Positions 21,305 to 32,799 of a stretch of DNA of 64,000 bases are shown here, piece by piece. Below the pieces are notes generated by a model that worked only from the letters and a program-made list of their open reading frames with translations, made no database searches and was not told where the DNA came from. Location of the stretch: the NCBI GenBank assembly GCA_033964015.1, contig CM066916.1, positions 16,780,501 to 16,844,500 of the forward strand, in the 5' to 3' direction. This DNA comes from Scolanthus callimorphus. Lineage: Eukaryota > Cnidaria > Anthozoa > Actiniaria > Edwardsiidae. How positions within the stretch are numbered: the first letter of the stretch is position 1; each line of letters begins with the position of its first letter. A program made the position numbers and the translations under genes.

Positions 21305-22260
21305 TCAAAAAAACTTTCTTATCGTTTCAGGTTGTATAACCTCCTTTGTGTTTGATTGCAATACAAAACTTAGAGTATTGCGTGACTCAGGGACCACCTC
21401 ACGTGCCATGACTCTGTTGCACATGATTGGCTCCTGATCACTGTCCTCACTTGTGTGTACTGGGTCTACTTTTCGTAATGCATAGGGGCCCTCCCCGCTT
21501 TCCAAAATTTTCTCCTTTGGCTTCAGTGCGCGGGGACAGTTGCATCCTATTAGAAGACCAACCTCTGCGTCCTCTTGTAGGTCTGGCATTCTTTCTTTTA
21601 TTCGCTCGCGGTGTGGCCATTTTCCAGCCATATCTCGAGTGGGAGTCTGGTCCTTCTGGATGGAATAGTTTCTCTGGTGTAGGTCTTGGGTAGTTCTACC
21701 CCCACTCGCCCTTCCAAACGATTAACCACCAAGCCTTCGATTTTCTTGACTGGGATTTCTTCCTTTCCCAGCATGGTACTTAACTGCAGGGTTGTGTCTG
21801 GGCCGTCAACACCAAGGTGCTGCTGGGCGCTTGTCTTGATGAAGGTTGTGTCAATGGCGTCATCCAGCAGGGCATAGTCCTTGCTTTTCGGACCTGCCTT
21901 TGTGGTGAAGATAAACTGGGAGTATCATGCAGTTAGTAACAACACCACCTTTACTAGTACCGCTACTATTGGTAACGGCTACGTTAGAACTAGTTTCGTC
22001 AGTTGGTGTGGGCGGGGCAGGCTCATTTGTACTGGATTGTGGTTTGGTAATGCGAAGAGGGTTGGGGTGGCGTTTCCCACACACATCACAGGTCTTTCTT
22101 TGTAATTCTTCGTGACCCTTTAGCAAACAATCAAAGCACAAGCGACTAGTTGGGATACAATCATTGCGCTGTTCTACTTTTCTCTGAACTTTCTACATTT
22201 TTCGAGAGTGTGCGTGTTGCTTTCACACAAGAGACATGAAAACAAGGCTGGAGTAGTGTT
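21305..22260 (-). pseudogene. BEL/Pao retrotransposon relic (gag end and protease)
   Basis: On the minus strand and across several frames, in the right order: gag zinc knuckle CLLCESNTHTLEKCRKF (about 22240), a second cysteine cluster CFDCLLKGH and CDVCGKRHPNPL, then ILPVYLHHKG, a protease-type YALLDDAIDTTFIKTS, and the BEL-specific DUF1758 segment EVGLLIGCNCPRALKP with NTKEVIQPETIRK. It ends where reverse transcriptase should begin. At least two frameshifts and the truncation show it is dead. No LTRs were found. Confidence 0.8.
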
Positions 22261-22436
22261 GAAAAATTGATCAAGACCTGTTATTATTACTATCTGTTAA
22301 AAAATGTTAAAGGTAGATGTAAACCTATTCCAACAGTCTATATCACTCTTCTTGCCACCCAAAGGCAGTTGCTATGCTCTCTGGCCTGCAGTGTTTGCAG
22401 TCGGCAGATTTCCATCAGGGGCTCTAACCGTGTATA

Positions 22437-22469
22437 ATTAACAATTGTTCCTCGAGCCCGAATGGACTC

Positions 22470-22505
<36 letters not shown>

Positions 22506-22685
22506 CAAATCACACTAGTAGGTCAATGTGTATTGCCAAAAAATGTTTTTGTTCTGGTCATTTGCAATTTTCTGGCTTTCAAATCCGACACTTTTCGCTA
22601 CTAGTAGGCTATAACTTATTGCCTACTAGTAGCTCAACCAATCAGAACGCAGCATTGATAATAGACCACTAGTGTGATTTGACTA
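22437..22685 (+). mobile_element. Hairpin+TIR MITE, copy 1
   Basis: Two parts. A hairpin at 22439-22502 (AACAATTGTTCCTCGAGCCC pairing with GGGCGAGAGGAATAATTGTT) is followed at once by a MITE with TIRs TAGTCAAATCACACTAGT at 22502 and its complement ending at 22685. The interior contains CAATCAGAACGCAGCATTGA, shared with 57852-58112 and, diverged, with 41712-42000. It is non-coding. Confidence 0.75.
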
Positions 22686-22979
22686 ATGTTGGTTAGATGC
22701 TAGTTTGAAAAGCATATCCAATCCAAGCAAGCATTTACATTAATCTCCATCCAAAGCATTGAAAATTATGTCAAAGACAATGGAAACCAATAATATATCA
22801 CTGAGAGAGAAAAGACAATGTTTCATTCCTTAAGGGTATGCCTCAGATAACCCCATAATGGGTACATTTTAGACACAAGTATGCCACATGGCATAATTAG
22901 ATATTGTAATGGCAATGCAAATTTGTACCATATATTTGTGGTGTTTCATCTCTATTCACCAAAAGCTGTGTCCAAACCG
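22686..22979. other. No gene seen
   Basis: AT-rich sequence between the MITE and the first duplicated block. Confidence 0.5.
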
Positions 22980-23241
22980 TGCAACAGCACAGGGAAATGT
23001 AAACTTAGGTGTCATCCTACCAGAGGGCACATACATACTATCACACTCATACATACCAGTTATGTTGTAAGTGTAGGCATGACGGCTATGAAAATGCCAG
23101 CAAACATAATGCACTAATTTACATGACACAGTCCATGCATGTTTAAATCAGAGTAGAGATACAATACAATATTTTTTTTTAAAAGTTGAAAGCCTTTTCT
23201 GCTCTTTTGTTGTGTACAAGAAACACTAAGTAAACTACTTT

Positions 23242-23475
23242 TCAGTACCATAAGTCCATTTCCTGTTGGAAATCCAAGAGTAAAAGATCAAGTCTCTGCA
23301 CCACCATCGATTGCCACAACAGGGATTTGCAGCGAGCAGATATTCCCTCGTGTCGATCGAAAAATTCGTTTTGGTGGATGTTTGTATATCTGTGAATCAG
23401 AAAAGGATGTCTTGCTTTTTGCAAAATGACAGGCGTTTTGTAGCTTTTCTCTCTAGTTTTGATTTTTGAATGCAA
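23242..23475 (-). pseudogene. Terminal exon of an unknown gene family, copy 1
   Basis: A 77-codon minus-strand frame ending HEGISARCKSLLWQS...LDFQQEMDLWY and a TGA stop. In copy 2 (28466-28660) the same position reads ARC*SL*QS...LDPRQQDNDLWY and stop: the end of the protein and the stop codon are conserved although the middle has decayed. That points to a real last exon in the ancestral block. I do not recognise the protein. Confidence 0.4.
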
Positions 23476-23980
23476 CTTGCAGAAAATAAGCTGATGTTTT
23501 CCCTTTCCACGCAGAAGCGTTTTATTAGCCTTCGTTGTTGAAAACTATAATAATCTTAAGGGGGTCAAGGTCAAACTGTTAGCCCAGCAGCCTGGAAAAA
23601 CGGCTGCACCACGGAACTTCTAAACCACGCCATTTTCTTGCATACTTGGGGAACCGTGTTGTACATTTTATTCGAAAACGATAAAGTGGACGGAATATCT
23701 AATTCAAGCGTTTTCGTAAGCGAGAAGATCGAGTTCGCAAAGGCGCCATTTTAAGTCTTCCACAGAAACCAAAAAATAAACAATTTCTCGCAGCCCAAAG
23801 CAACAAATACGTCCAAACCTACGCGATTCTCTCACAAATAACACAGTAATGTTCAGGCAAAAGTCGTTTTTCCAAAACGTTTAGAGTGAACAATATATCC
23901 CATTCAAGCCCCGGCGCGCCATTTATAAATAAACAAACACTCAGTTCACAAACAACAGTCCTTTGACAGCCTATTTATTT

Positions 23981-24132
23981 CGAAATCTATACTAAAAACA
24001 GAGAAGTTCGAGCCGAAAAAACGAAGCTCCCAAACCCGACCGGAAGGAGGGAATGTATGAAATTTTCGAAATCTATACTAAAAACGGAGATGTTCGAGCC
24101 GAAAAAACGAAGTTCACAAACCCAAACGGAAG
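23981..24132. repeat. 86-bp tandem duplication
   Basis: CGAAATCTATACTAAAAAC followed by GTTCGAGCCGAAAAAACGAA occurs at 23981 and again at 24067, with small differences. Confidence 0.8.
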
Positions 24133-24659
24133 GAAATCTCTCCAGTGTGCATGTTTTTGTTGGAAAAGGTTTTACTTGAGCTAAGGTCTAATTCAAGCGA
24201 TTTTCCCAAGTTTCACTGATAAACTTAGATTGACCGAGTTTGTACAAGCCTTTAATATATAGATTTAGCCACTGGCTAAAAGCGGAGCTCCCGGTTGTGT
24301 AACATGGTTTGTCACTATAATAATCTTTTCAGAAAAAATTCTCTAAATATGTGCAGTATACAGAGATACAGATGAAAATAAGCACGAAAGAAAGGTAAAA
24401 AAAAATAGGTACTAACCCCTCACAATGGAATAATTCTAACAAGGTGAAACAGTGTAATCAAGAGAAAACCTTTTCTTTGTCATGAGCTGTTTTAATATTT
24501 CAACATATACGAATATACATACCATACATGTACCATATTATTACATGTTCAGTGTATTTTTATTAAAAATACACCCCAGAAAATACCCAACATGAATAAG
24601 CAGAGAAATTCAGAAAACTGTAGTTGGTTGTCAATTTTGGTATTTTGACTGAATTTCTG

Positions 24660-25610
24660 TGTAAAATTATTGCAAATTCCAATTGTAAGGGAAGGAACGT
24701 TTTTTTTCTTGAGTGGTGGGGAGTGGGGGTAGGGAGGCACAAGGGGAGGGCCATACCTATATGAAAGCTTTTCAGGGGAGGGCAGACCATTCTCTTACAT
24801 GTTACTTTCCATTTAATTAATTGTCCATTTAATACCTCCTAGTTCATAACTTAAACTACTATTTTATATATACACTTTTTTCATGATGCATAGTCTTCTC
24901 AGAAGCCTTGGAACAAAACATATACCAAGGTGAGGGGAGGTTTGCACCTTTCCTAGACCCCTGCAGATGGGGGGCAAGATGTTTTTCCTAAAAATGCAAG
25001 GGAGGGCCAACACTTCAGGGGCGTAGCCAGCACTTATGAGAGAGGGGGTTCCACAATGTGTTTTTTGCGTTCTCGCCACAGGAAACCCAGCCAAAAATAT
25101 TGATCTCGGGGAAAAACTAGCGTTTGAAGAAATTTGCTACATTTTATTGGAGCTTTTATTTGTTGTCTATTAAATATTTACAATTTTAGTAGTAAGTCGG
25201 TCCAGAACAGAGGCGAGAGGGGGGGTTCCACTGTGGGAAAGGGGGGGGGGATTCCGGAACCCCTGGAACCCCCCTGGCTGCGCCCCTGCACTTTATTGAA
25301 AACAGTGCTGAAATTCCCCAGTCCTCTCCCCCACCTCCTTGAAATTAAAAAAAACTACCTTGCATGTGTGCAAAACCCACCATGGGAGATGAGTATTTGG
25401 TAATCTGGCATTGTGTGGACCTTCCAGAAAATATCCATCCCCCTCCCATGGAATGGTGTTGAAAAGTAAACCCCCCCTCCCCCCAAAAAAAAAGAATAAT
25501 ACAGTATTTGTATGGAAAAAGGCAGGATAGTTGACCCCCAACCACTCCCGTGTTTCCAATCCCTTCCGTGGAGGGGGGGGGATATTTTCTGGAACCACAC
25601 ATAGTCAGTA
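24660..25610. repeat. G-rich repeat block, partner of 30410-31066
   Basis: GGAAGGAACGTTTTTTTTC (24690) matches 30420, ATGCAAGGGAGGGCCAACAC (24993) matches 30663, and CCCCAGTCCTCTCCCCCACC (25316) matches 30709. The block is interrupted by the 273-bp MITE at 25016-25288, absent from the partner. Its right end, GGATATTTTCTGGAACCACA, belongs to the G-rich family at 30902, 34640, 35078 and 48575. Confidence 0.65.
25016..25288. mobile_element. MITE with CAGGGGCG TIRs
   Basis: TIRs CAGGGGCGTAGCCAG and CTGGCTGCGCCCCTG flanked on both sides by CACTT (25011-25015 and 25289-25293). The homologous unoccupied sequence at 30670 reads straight through. CAGGGGCG ends resemble hAT elements, although hAT duplications are usually 8 bp. 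Confidence 0.8.
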
Positions 25611-25802
25611 CTATCTATGTCTATGTACCACAGAGCATCCTATGAGATCAACCTGCAGCAAGTATAAACAAACTACCATTGAAATATAACCCAAATACGA
25701 CTTCAAACTTGGTTCGAAAACAAGGAAAACTTCACCCTGGAATCAGGGTATGAAAAGCTATGTCTAAACCAAACTGTGTGTGCACTGTGCAATTACAACT
25801 AA

Positions 25803-27702
25803 GGGACTGGTCATAAATTAGAGGGGGAAGGGCTGCTGCATTTCTATTTTGGTCTACATGTTTTTGGAAACCCTCCTGACAAGATGCAGGAAAAATGTTG
25901 GCCCTCCCAAATGTGGTGACATAATTAATGGTGACCCGCCTCCCCCATCATTCACTGGATCTAGATATTGCTAAAAAGACATTTTTATTACTTTCTAAAA
26001 TCCATTTTCATGTAATAATAGCAGTGCAAGATTCGATATGTCTTTTGTTTAGGGCAAAAAAGAAGCCGAAAGTTACTTCATCTGTACGTATGTTTTACAT
26101 AAAATACTCACAAATATCCTAAACTTCAACAGACTATTTCTCAATTAATAATAAATACACACAAGAGAATTTTAAAATTCTGACCAATATTTTTTGGATA
26201 GATAAAGTAGGGCAGAGTGATACTATTAGAGTATATTGTACAGTTGAAATATTGGTGGAGTCAGAATTTTATAATTTCTCTTATGTGTGTATTTATGTTT
26301 AACATAGATCTGTACATTATGAACTGCTAAAATCCCAGATAATAATTATCTTGCCAAGTTCAGTGTTACTTACAGTTTTATTGGTAAATCTAGAGATCCT
26401 ATTACAGGGCCGTAGCATTAGCCTCCAAACACTAAAAAATCTTGGGGGGGGGGAGACAACATATAAACAACTTAGGGACCGTTCATTTTTATCAGGGAGG
26501 GGGGGCTGGTGGAAATGAGGGGGGGTCACCCCAAAAAATACGGCCCCAAAGGGGGGGGTCACCCAAAAAAATATGCCACTAAAGGGGGGGTCACCCAAAA
26601 AAATACAAGCACATAACAGCAAGGAAACGAAAAGTTTGTATTTCTTACAGCATGCAATATGTTTGTTACATGTTTCAACTCGCTTATATGTTTCTAATTT
26701 CACTCAATACTTAATAAAAATTTCGGCGCGCTTCGCGCATATGCAGAATTTAACATATAATATGCACTGATAGGCCTGCCGGTCAGTCTCTATGTTTGAA
26801 AGAACACACCTTAGGTAAGCGTGAGTTCAACGTTTAGTCATTTGGGCCGCGCTTCAAGCACATGAATAATTTCTTCATTTGCGGAGCACATGAAAAATAT
26901 TACCTAAAGGCTCAGGAGCCCTTCACTAGGAGCTTTCATCTAACCTATATAATTAGCACATTTCCTGGGCTCCTGACAGGCTTTGTTTACTATACACAAA
27001 AAACCATCTACCCATTTTCTGAGGCTTGATGAAATGCGGTTATCAAAAGTTGGGCGCGCTTCGCGCGCAAAGAAAGAATTATGTGACCCCCTCTTTATGT
27101 AAAATGTCTTCTACTAGGTCAAATAGTGGACCTGAGGTGGGTGTCACGAAAACGTTTAATAGTTCTGAGGGGGAATCGGTTCCTTAGCTTCGACAGAAGT
27201 AAGAAAAACGTTAAGAAGAATGAGACTGCATCACTTAGGCAAGAGTCTATCTTACAGGGCAAGCATTTATAAGAGGGGGGGGGGGGCACAAGAAAAAATA
27301 CATTGGATTTTTGGGGGCCACCTAAAAAAATACGGACATGAAAGGGGGGGCCACCCAAAAAAATACAGGGTCTCCCCTCATTTCCACCAGCCCCCCCTCC
27401 CTGATAAAAAATGAACGGTCCCTTAAGTCGGCTTTTAGGGAAAGTTTAGAGCCAAGCATGTGAAATTACCGCATGTTTGGGGGAACTTACTGGGGAAAAA
27501 CTGTGGGGGCACAGGCCTCCCTGACCCTATAATCACTATGGCCTTGTATTACCCTAACAACATTTGCGTAAAAAATAATGACCTTCCCTTTATCATTTGC
27601 ACCAAATTTTTTGACCCTCCCTTTTCACCTGCATAAAAATTAGAGGCCCTCCCCATATTTGCACCAGTCCTCCCCTCCCCCCTCTAATGTATGACCAGTC
27701 CC
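25803..27702. mobile_element. Harbinger-like non-autonomous element, outer
   Basis: Begins GGGACTGGTCATAAATTAGA and ends with the complement ...TATGACCAGTCCC, with TAA on both sides (25800-25802, 27703-27705). A 3-bp TWA duplication and G-rich TIRs fit PIF/Harbinger MITEs. No transposase is visible inside. A second element is nested in it. Confidence 0.7.
26475..27422. mobile_element. Harbinger-like non-autonomous element, nested
   Basis: Begins GGGACCGTTCATTTTTATCA and ends with its complement ...AATGAACGGTCCC, flanked by TTA at 26472-26474 and 27423-27425. Subterminal G-rich GGGGTCACCCAAAAAAATA blocks are repeated inward from both ends. Lies wholly inside 25803-27702, so it inserted later. 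Confidence 0.75.
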
Positions 27703-27714
27703 TAACTGTTTTGC

Positions 27715-30062
27715 ACAGTGAAATGCAAACATACACGGGGTTATCACCAAGAAAAAAAACAATCAGAGGGCACATACATATCACACAAACTAGGATGTAA
27801 TCAGGCTCGGCCTACGGCCTCACCTGATTCCACCTGTCTCGACATGCATTATGCATCAAGGCTAATGAAGGTTGATACTAAAAACATTTGTATTTTTGTT
27901 TTTTCCTATTGTTCTTACTGGTATCTTTTTACTAAGAAGCTAACTAGCATATTATCATAAGGTTTTATGTATTCACTCTAAATAGTGGACAGTGCCAATT
28001 CAATAACTTCGGCTGTGCACATGAAACCCTAAGCCTAGTTTCCATAAAGTCTTATCTGTCGTATCTGACATCTCATCAGTAAACCGTGAAACAACAACAA
28101 TACTTTAATGCCCTCTGAAGTAACAGGATACAATACAAGAAAAGTTATGAATTAAAGTAATTAGAGGATCACAGTTACCTAAAAATAGCAGAGCTAATCG
28201 AGTTAGGTAACAGTGGTCAAGCAGATAATAGTCATTTACAATTCATAGGAGTTATAGTTAAGGGAGAGACAAACAAAGGAGAATAATTAACTAACAATAA
28301 AGAAAATAAATAAATAAATAAACAATAACAACAACAGCAACAGAGTAGTACACTATGAAATAAGAGGATATGAAATAGAGAATTCCAATTTTCATTGTTT
28401 CACGGTCGACTGATGAGACAGATACGACAGATAAGACTATATGGAAATTAGGCTTAAGTAAACAACTTCAGTACCATAAGTCATTGTCCTGTTGCCGAGG
28501 ATCCAAGGCAGCAAAGAGAACACGGCTCCATCACCATCTTCTCAAGTAAAGTAAAGTAGATTTGACTGCTACAGGGATCAGCAGCGAGCAGAGGTTTTCT
28601 TGTGTGCCGCTCGATACAATACAGTACGTTTTTCAGCGTTTTTATTTATCTGTGAATCAGAATAATGATAATATGTTATTCTATATGTAATGTAACAGGC
28701 TACCTCGTTTTCGAGAAATGCCACTGAGCGTGCAGAAACCTAAATGTTTTTCTCAACACACACGGCTTAAGCAATAGTTAGCCTTATTAGAAAGTTTAAG
28801 GAATTCTGGAGATTTTCGGGGTCGCATATTAACTCAAATGTAATATTTTATTTTGAAGCTAAAACAAGTTCGCGTTTCAATGTCATGCCGGCTTTGTTTT
28901 TGTTCTAGCCCTTCTAGCTAGGATTCAAAGGTCAAATGCTTGATGTTATACTAACACAGTAAACTAACTTTTAGTTCCTACCTTCATCCCGAGTAGTTTT
29001 TTCTCCCGTGTTTAGAAACCTCGGAACTGTGAATGTCCTGTCATCTCCCAATAAACACTGCTTTATCCAGGAATTTTGAACCACGAATTGCTCGACCGCC
29101 ATTAAAGACCCGACTTGTGTTGCTAATTATTTCTACAAATAAAAACGTCCCTTTTTCACACGCTTCTGCCGTAGTGGAAATGAGCTTCTCCCAGTTAATT
29201 TTACTCTTCAAAAAGTCACTGCCCAGTTATTAAAACGCCTCGGCTTTGTGAAAGAAATGGAGAGAAGATGAAGAATGACTTCGCAAGTAAATGCACAGCC
29301 ATTGCAATTCTACTCGGCACTAAAATCTTGGTTGGACTTCTAGATGATAGGAAGACACTCTTCTGATTTCTTCAGACACAGCTCAAACATTGTCTTGTAC
29401 TCCCTGGCTTTTTGTAAACAAATTATCATTTGCGTAGCACAGTTCTGCAGTCGGGTACAGTCGATATTTTTTCTATCAAAAGATTCGTCAAGATGTTTGG
29501 GTTTCCTGTAGTCTGTCACGTGAGCAGCATCCCCCCCCGACCACCCACCCCTCCCCCTCACTGCCATACCGCCATGTTGCGACGTCATGAGCGCGCGCCA
29601 TCCACCCCTCCCCCTGCCGCGCCATGTTGTGACGTCACGCCAAGTTGTGACGTAGGGCTTCACAGAAATCACGGGAAATGGCGGGAAAATGCCTCTCGAC
29701 GTCGAAAATTCACTCGCATCCCTTTGCAACCTGTGATGCTTGGGTACCCTGTGGGGATTTCATACATGCGCTATATTTGCGATCATTTGGACGCTTTTTT
29801 CTTAGGTATGGTGCTCCGCTCAGCGGCCTTCGGCCGCAAAGGAGCTCCGCTATTAGAAAGTCCAACATGATGAGCAGTGCAAAGCAACTTTCCATTGAAA
29901 ACAGCAAGAATCTAAAAAGTTTTAGTTTACCTTTCTGGCGCTTCCTAAACCTTCCTATTCACCAGACGAGGGACTTCTCTTGATATAATCAATTATAAGC
30001 AATTATTTACACCTTATATATAGATTTAGCCACTGGCTAAAAGCGGAGCTCCCAGTTTTTCC
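27715..30062. repeat. Duplicated block, copy 2
   Basis: Second copy of the block described at 22980-24300, with more of the exon-like content kept. The hairpin GGTGCTCCGCTCAGCGGCC...GGAGCTCCGCT at 29808-29856 is shared with 38332-38378, and the end AGATTTAGCCACTGGCTAAA with 24262. Confidence 0.6.
28466..29740 (-). pseudogene. Unknown spliced gene family, copy 2 (decayed)
   Basis: On the minus strand, from 5' to 3': a C-rich stretch around 29530-29620 with several GTGACGT words (promoter-like), an exon-like segment CTRLQNCATQM (29470-29350), an exon (about 29060-28990) reading MTGHSQFRGF*TREKKLLGM with donor GAAG|GTAGG, and the last exon ending DPRQQDNDLWY at 28466. The same exon and donor positions recur at 36108-36900 and 37400-37940. 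In-frame stops show this copy is dead. The protein is unrecognised. Confidence 0.35.
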
Positions 30063-30901
30063 GAGTATGAGTGAAACAGGGTTGCCCATGTGACCATAAA
30101 AAATATATTGACAACATTATCTTGAGATGTATACAGGCGAATACAGGTATACGGGATTCATACCGGCCAACCTTGGACAAGTGAAAACCGGGAGATCGGG
30201 GAAAATGTTGTCATAACCTCAAAGCACAAATAATAGCTTTTCTCTTAACTGCAGTTAGGAGCGAGCAACATCGTTTTTTTTTTTGGGGGGGGGGGGGGGG
30301 GAGGTTGTGTCATTCAAGAAATAACCCATCATGGCATGAGCAGAGAAAGTAAGAATAGTCACTTGCCATCTTTATTTTCTATTCATCCTCCTTTGAATTT
30401 ATTGGAAATTCTAATGGTAAGGAAAGGAACGTTTTTCTTCTTCTTGGAAAATTGGGGGGGGGGGGGGGGGGGGGCAGGTCATAAGGGGAAGGCCATACAT
30501 TCAATTGGTCAATATTTTAAATGAACTACCTTAGAACTACTAATACTACTTAAGATATACACTCAATTTAAATTTGACGATGCATAGTTTACTCGGAGGG
30601 CTTGAACCAGTTGTACCTTTCCTAGTCCCATGCAGATGGGGAGTAATATGTTTTCCCTAAATATGCATGGGAGGGTCAACACATTCTTGAAAACAATTGC
30701 TGATTTTTCCCCAGTCCTCTCCTCCCTCCCCCTAAGAAAATTACCTATCCTATGTGCAAAATCCCAACATGGAGAGAAGAGCATGGTTATTCTGATATTA
30801 CACAATTTATGTAACAATAAATTATAACAAGCTAGAGGTTCATTTGGGCTAGATTTACATTTATTGTAAGATCATAGTGTGAATGAGGAGTCTTTCAGAT
30901 T
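30063..30901. repeat. G-rich repeat block, partner of 24660-25610
   Basis: Holds two long G runs (30285-30301 and 30454-30474) and lacks the CAGGGGCG MITE, so it serves as that MITE's empty site. No coding feature. Confidence 0.6.
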
Positions 30902-31066
30902 GTGTGTTTCCAAAAAATATCCATACCCCCCCCCGGGATTGGAAATTCCAGAGGGGTGGGGGGTCAATTTACTTTTTCTTCGGAAATTCCAGAGGGGAGG
31001 AGGGGTCATTTCTCAACACCCTTCCGGGGGGGGGGGGGGGGGTATGGATATTTTTGGGAAACACAC
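30902..31066. mobile_element. MITE with GTGTGTTTCC TIRs and a G17 tract
   Basis: TIRs GTGTGTTTCCAAAAAATATC and GGATATTTTTGGGAAACACAC, flanked by ATT at 30899-30901 and 31067-31069. A further terminus GGTATGGATATTTTTGGAAA lies at 31143. Partial copies are at 35078-35220, 48575-48845 and 25560-25605. The interior has two GGAAATTCCAGAGGGG repeats. Confidence 0.7.
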
Positions 31067-31405
31067 ATTATTATGGACATCTAGAGCAAGTAATCTATTG
31101 TTTAGTGTTCACCAAACAGATGAACACTAAAACAATAGGGGGGGTATGGATATTTTTGGAAACACACATTATGGACATCTAAAGCAAGTAATCTATTGTT
31201 TTAGTGTTCACCAAACAGATGAACCAATAATATTTGATAAATACTCTAATCAAAAACACAAGACTGAGACAGGGTCTAGCGCATGCTATGCTAATTGCTT
31301 TGTGTCATTTTACAATCCTCAGCTATTGCCTCATCAGCTGGTTTAGACTAATTTTAGACAAACCTGGTTGATGCATTACATCCTTAAAATTATAACAGCA
31401 ATGTA

Positions 31406-31627
31406 CTACCATTTTTCATCCATCCATGAAGTGTGATGATTTTTCAGAAAGATTTACTTTTCAAAGGTGCACATTTTGTCAAAAGTAGTCACACTTTTCG
31501 CTCTCTGATTGTCTGCAAAAATAACGGTCAAAACTGCAGCCATCAGTGAAGGAGAAACACGACACATGCACACTTGAAAAGTAAACCTTGAAAAAATGTC
31601 ACACTTCATGGATGGATCACATGGTAG
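31406..31627. mobile_element. Mariner-like palindromic MITE
   Basis: Ends CTACCAT...ATGGTAG with TA on both sides (31404-31405, 31628-31629). Longer inverted segments CATCCATGAAGTGTGA and TCACACTTCATGGATG and AAGATTTACTTTTCAA-type blocks mirror each other. Non-coding. Confidence 0.65.
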
Positions 31628-32799
31628 TAAATGCATTAAAGTGATTCTGGATGGAAGAGCTCGTGGTGGTGATGGTGGGGGAAGGGGGAGTGTATCCTTC
31701 ACTACTAATCAGCAATGGTTCATGTTTTCTCTAAACGATCCCCCCCTCACACACACACACGCACACATTGCCATACATATTCTCTGAAGATCCCCCTCAC
31801 TTCAGAGTGTTCTCCACAGTCCATGTACAGTAAAACTGTTGATATTATTTTGACTTGTGCCATATGGTCTGTCCAAGGCAAGAACCACCTGTCCCTGGCC
31901 GCTGCCCTGATGCTGAAATTGAAAGAGAATAACCAATAACTCTGGTGAACCTAAACACAGATGATCTTGTATGTCCAAGTCTTAAATACCATGCATGGCT
32001 ATGCATACAAGGAGCAGATCCAGGAGTTTCGGAAAGGGGTGGGCAAATAGTGATAATAGGGCCAAAAATTCCAGTAAATGTATGGGAAAAATCTCCCCCC
32101 AAAAGGGGGCAGTGGTCCCCTTGGCCCCCTCACCATGCAAATTTTAGTAGGGAACATACTGGAGCCCCCTTGTCATTGTAAAATCCATAAAATTAATAAT
32201 GAATTGATCAAATCAAGAATGAATGAAATGATTTCTATTTTTTTTTGGTCTAATCAAGGAGTTTTTATGTGAGATGCAACTCAAACAACCAGTGGCAGGT
32301 TCTTTGAGAAGCATTTTTACACTGTCTAGTTTCATTGGACATTAAAGTCGATGAAATCTATGCGATTCTTACTAAAAAGAAGCATGGCCTTCCTCAAACA
32401 AACACAAATAGAATGAACTATAAAAACTTCCAATTTTCCATGAAGTACCAAACTCTGCCATGTTAGTTCACTTCACTGAATTTTACATAATTATAGCCCT
32501 GATTTATAAATCCTATCTTCAGATTGGGCTTGTAGAATTTAGTCAAACTTCGGTTACGGGTAAGCAATCAGTCAATCTCGAGGTACCGTAGAGCATTTTT
32601 AGAAAAAAATGTCAGTACAGCCGAAACTGTGAGTAGAAATAGGCGTGGCCCAATTGTCACATGATACTAACTCTGATCTCCCCAACTTTTGTACTGACAT
32701 GTATTTCAGTCTATGGGTAGTATTTGTGTTACATGCTTTTATATGAGAGATTCAAAATTGGTTGGCATGGGTGCAAATTACTAGGTCGATCCACCTTAA
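31628..32799. other. No gene seen
   Basis: Repetitive, with (CA)n near 31748-31767 and a fragment GAGCAGATCCAGGAGTTTC near 32011 that resembles a hAT-type MITE end. AATGTCAGTACA and TGTACTGACAT at 32608 and 32690 form a weak inverted pair. Confidence 0.45.

Larger units (their letters stand above)
22980..24300. repeat. Duplicated block, copy 1
   Basis: Shares dispersed homology with 27715-30062: AGAGGGCACATACATA near 23020 and 27768, the exon-like segment at 23243 and 28466, and the end AGATTTAGCCACTGGCTAAA at 24262 and 30024. Near 24124-24215 it also carries an inverted copy of a segment found at 40940 and 41355. The blocks are diverged and of unequal length because each has taken insertions. 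Confidence 0.6.

Noticed and set aside
26317..27414. Frames rich in Gly/Pro within the nested MITEs
   Set aside because: They arise from the G-rich subterminal repeats on either strand.
29430..29870. 146-codon plus-strand frame with proline runs
   Set aside because: Driven by the C-rich promoter-like stretch; antisense to the exon pieces that recur in other blocks.
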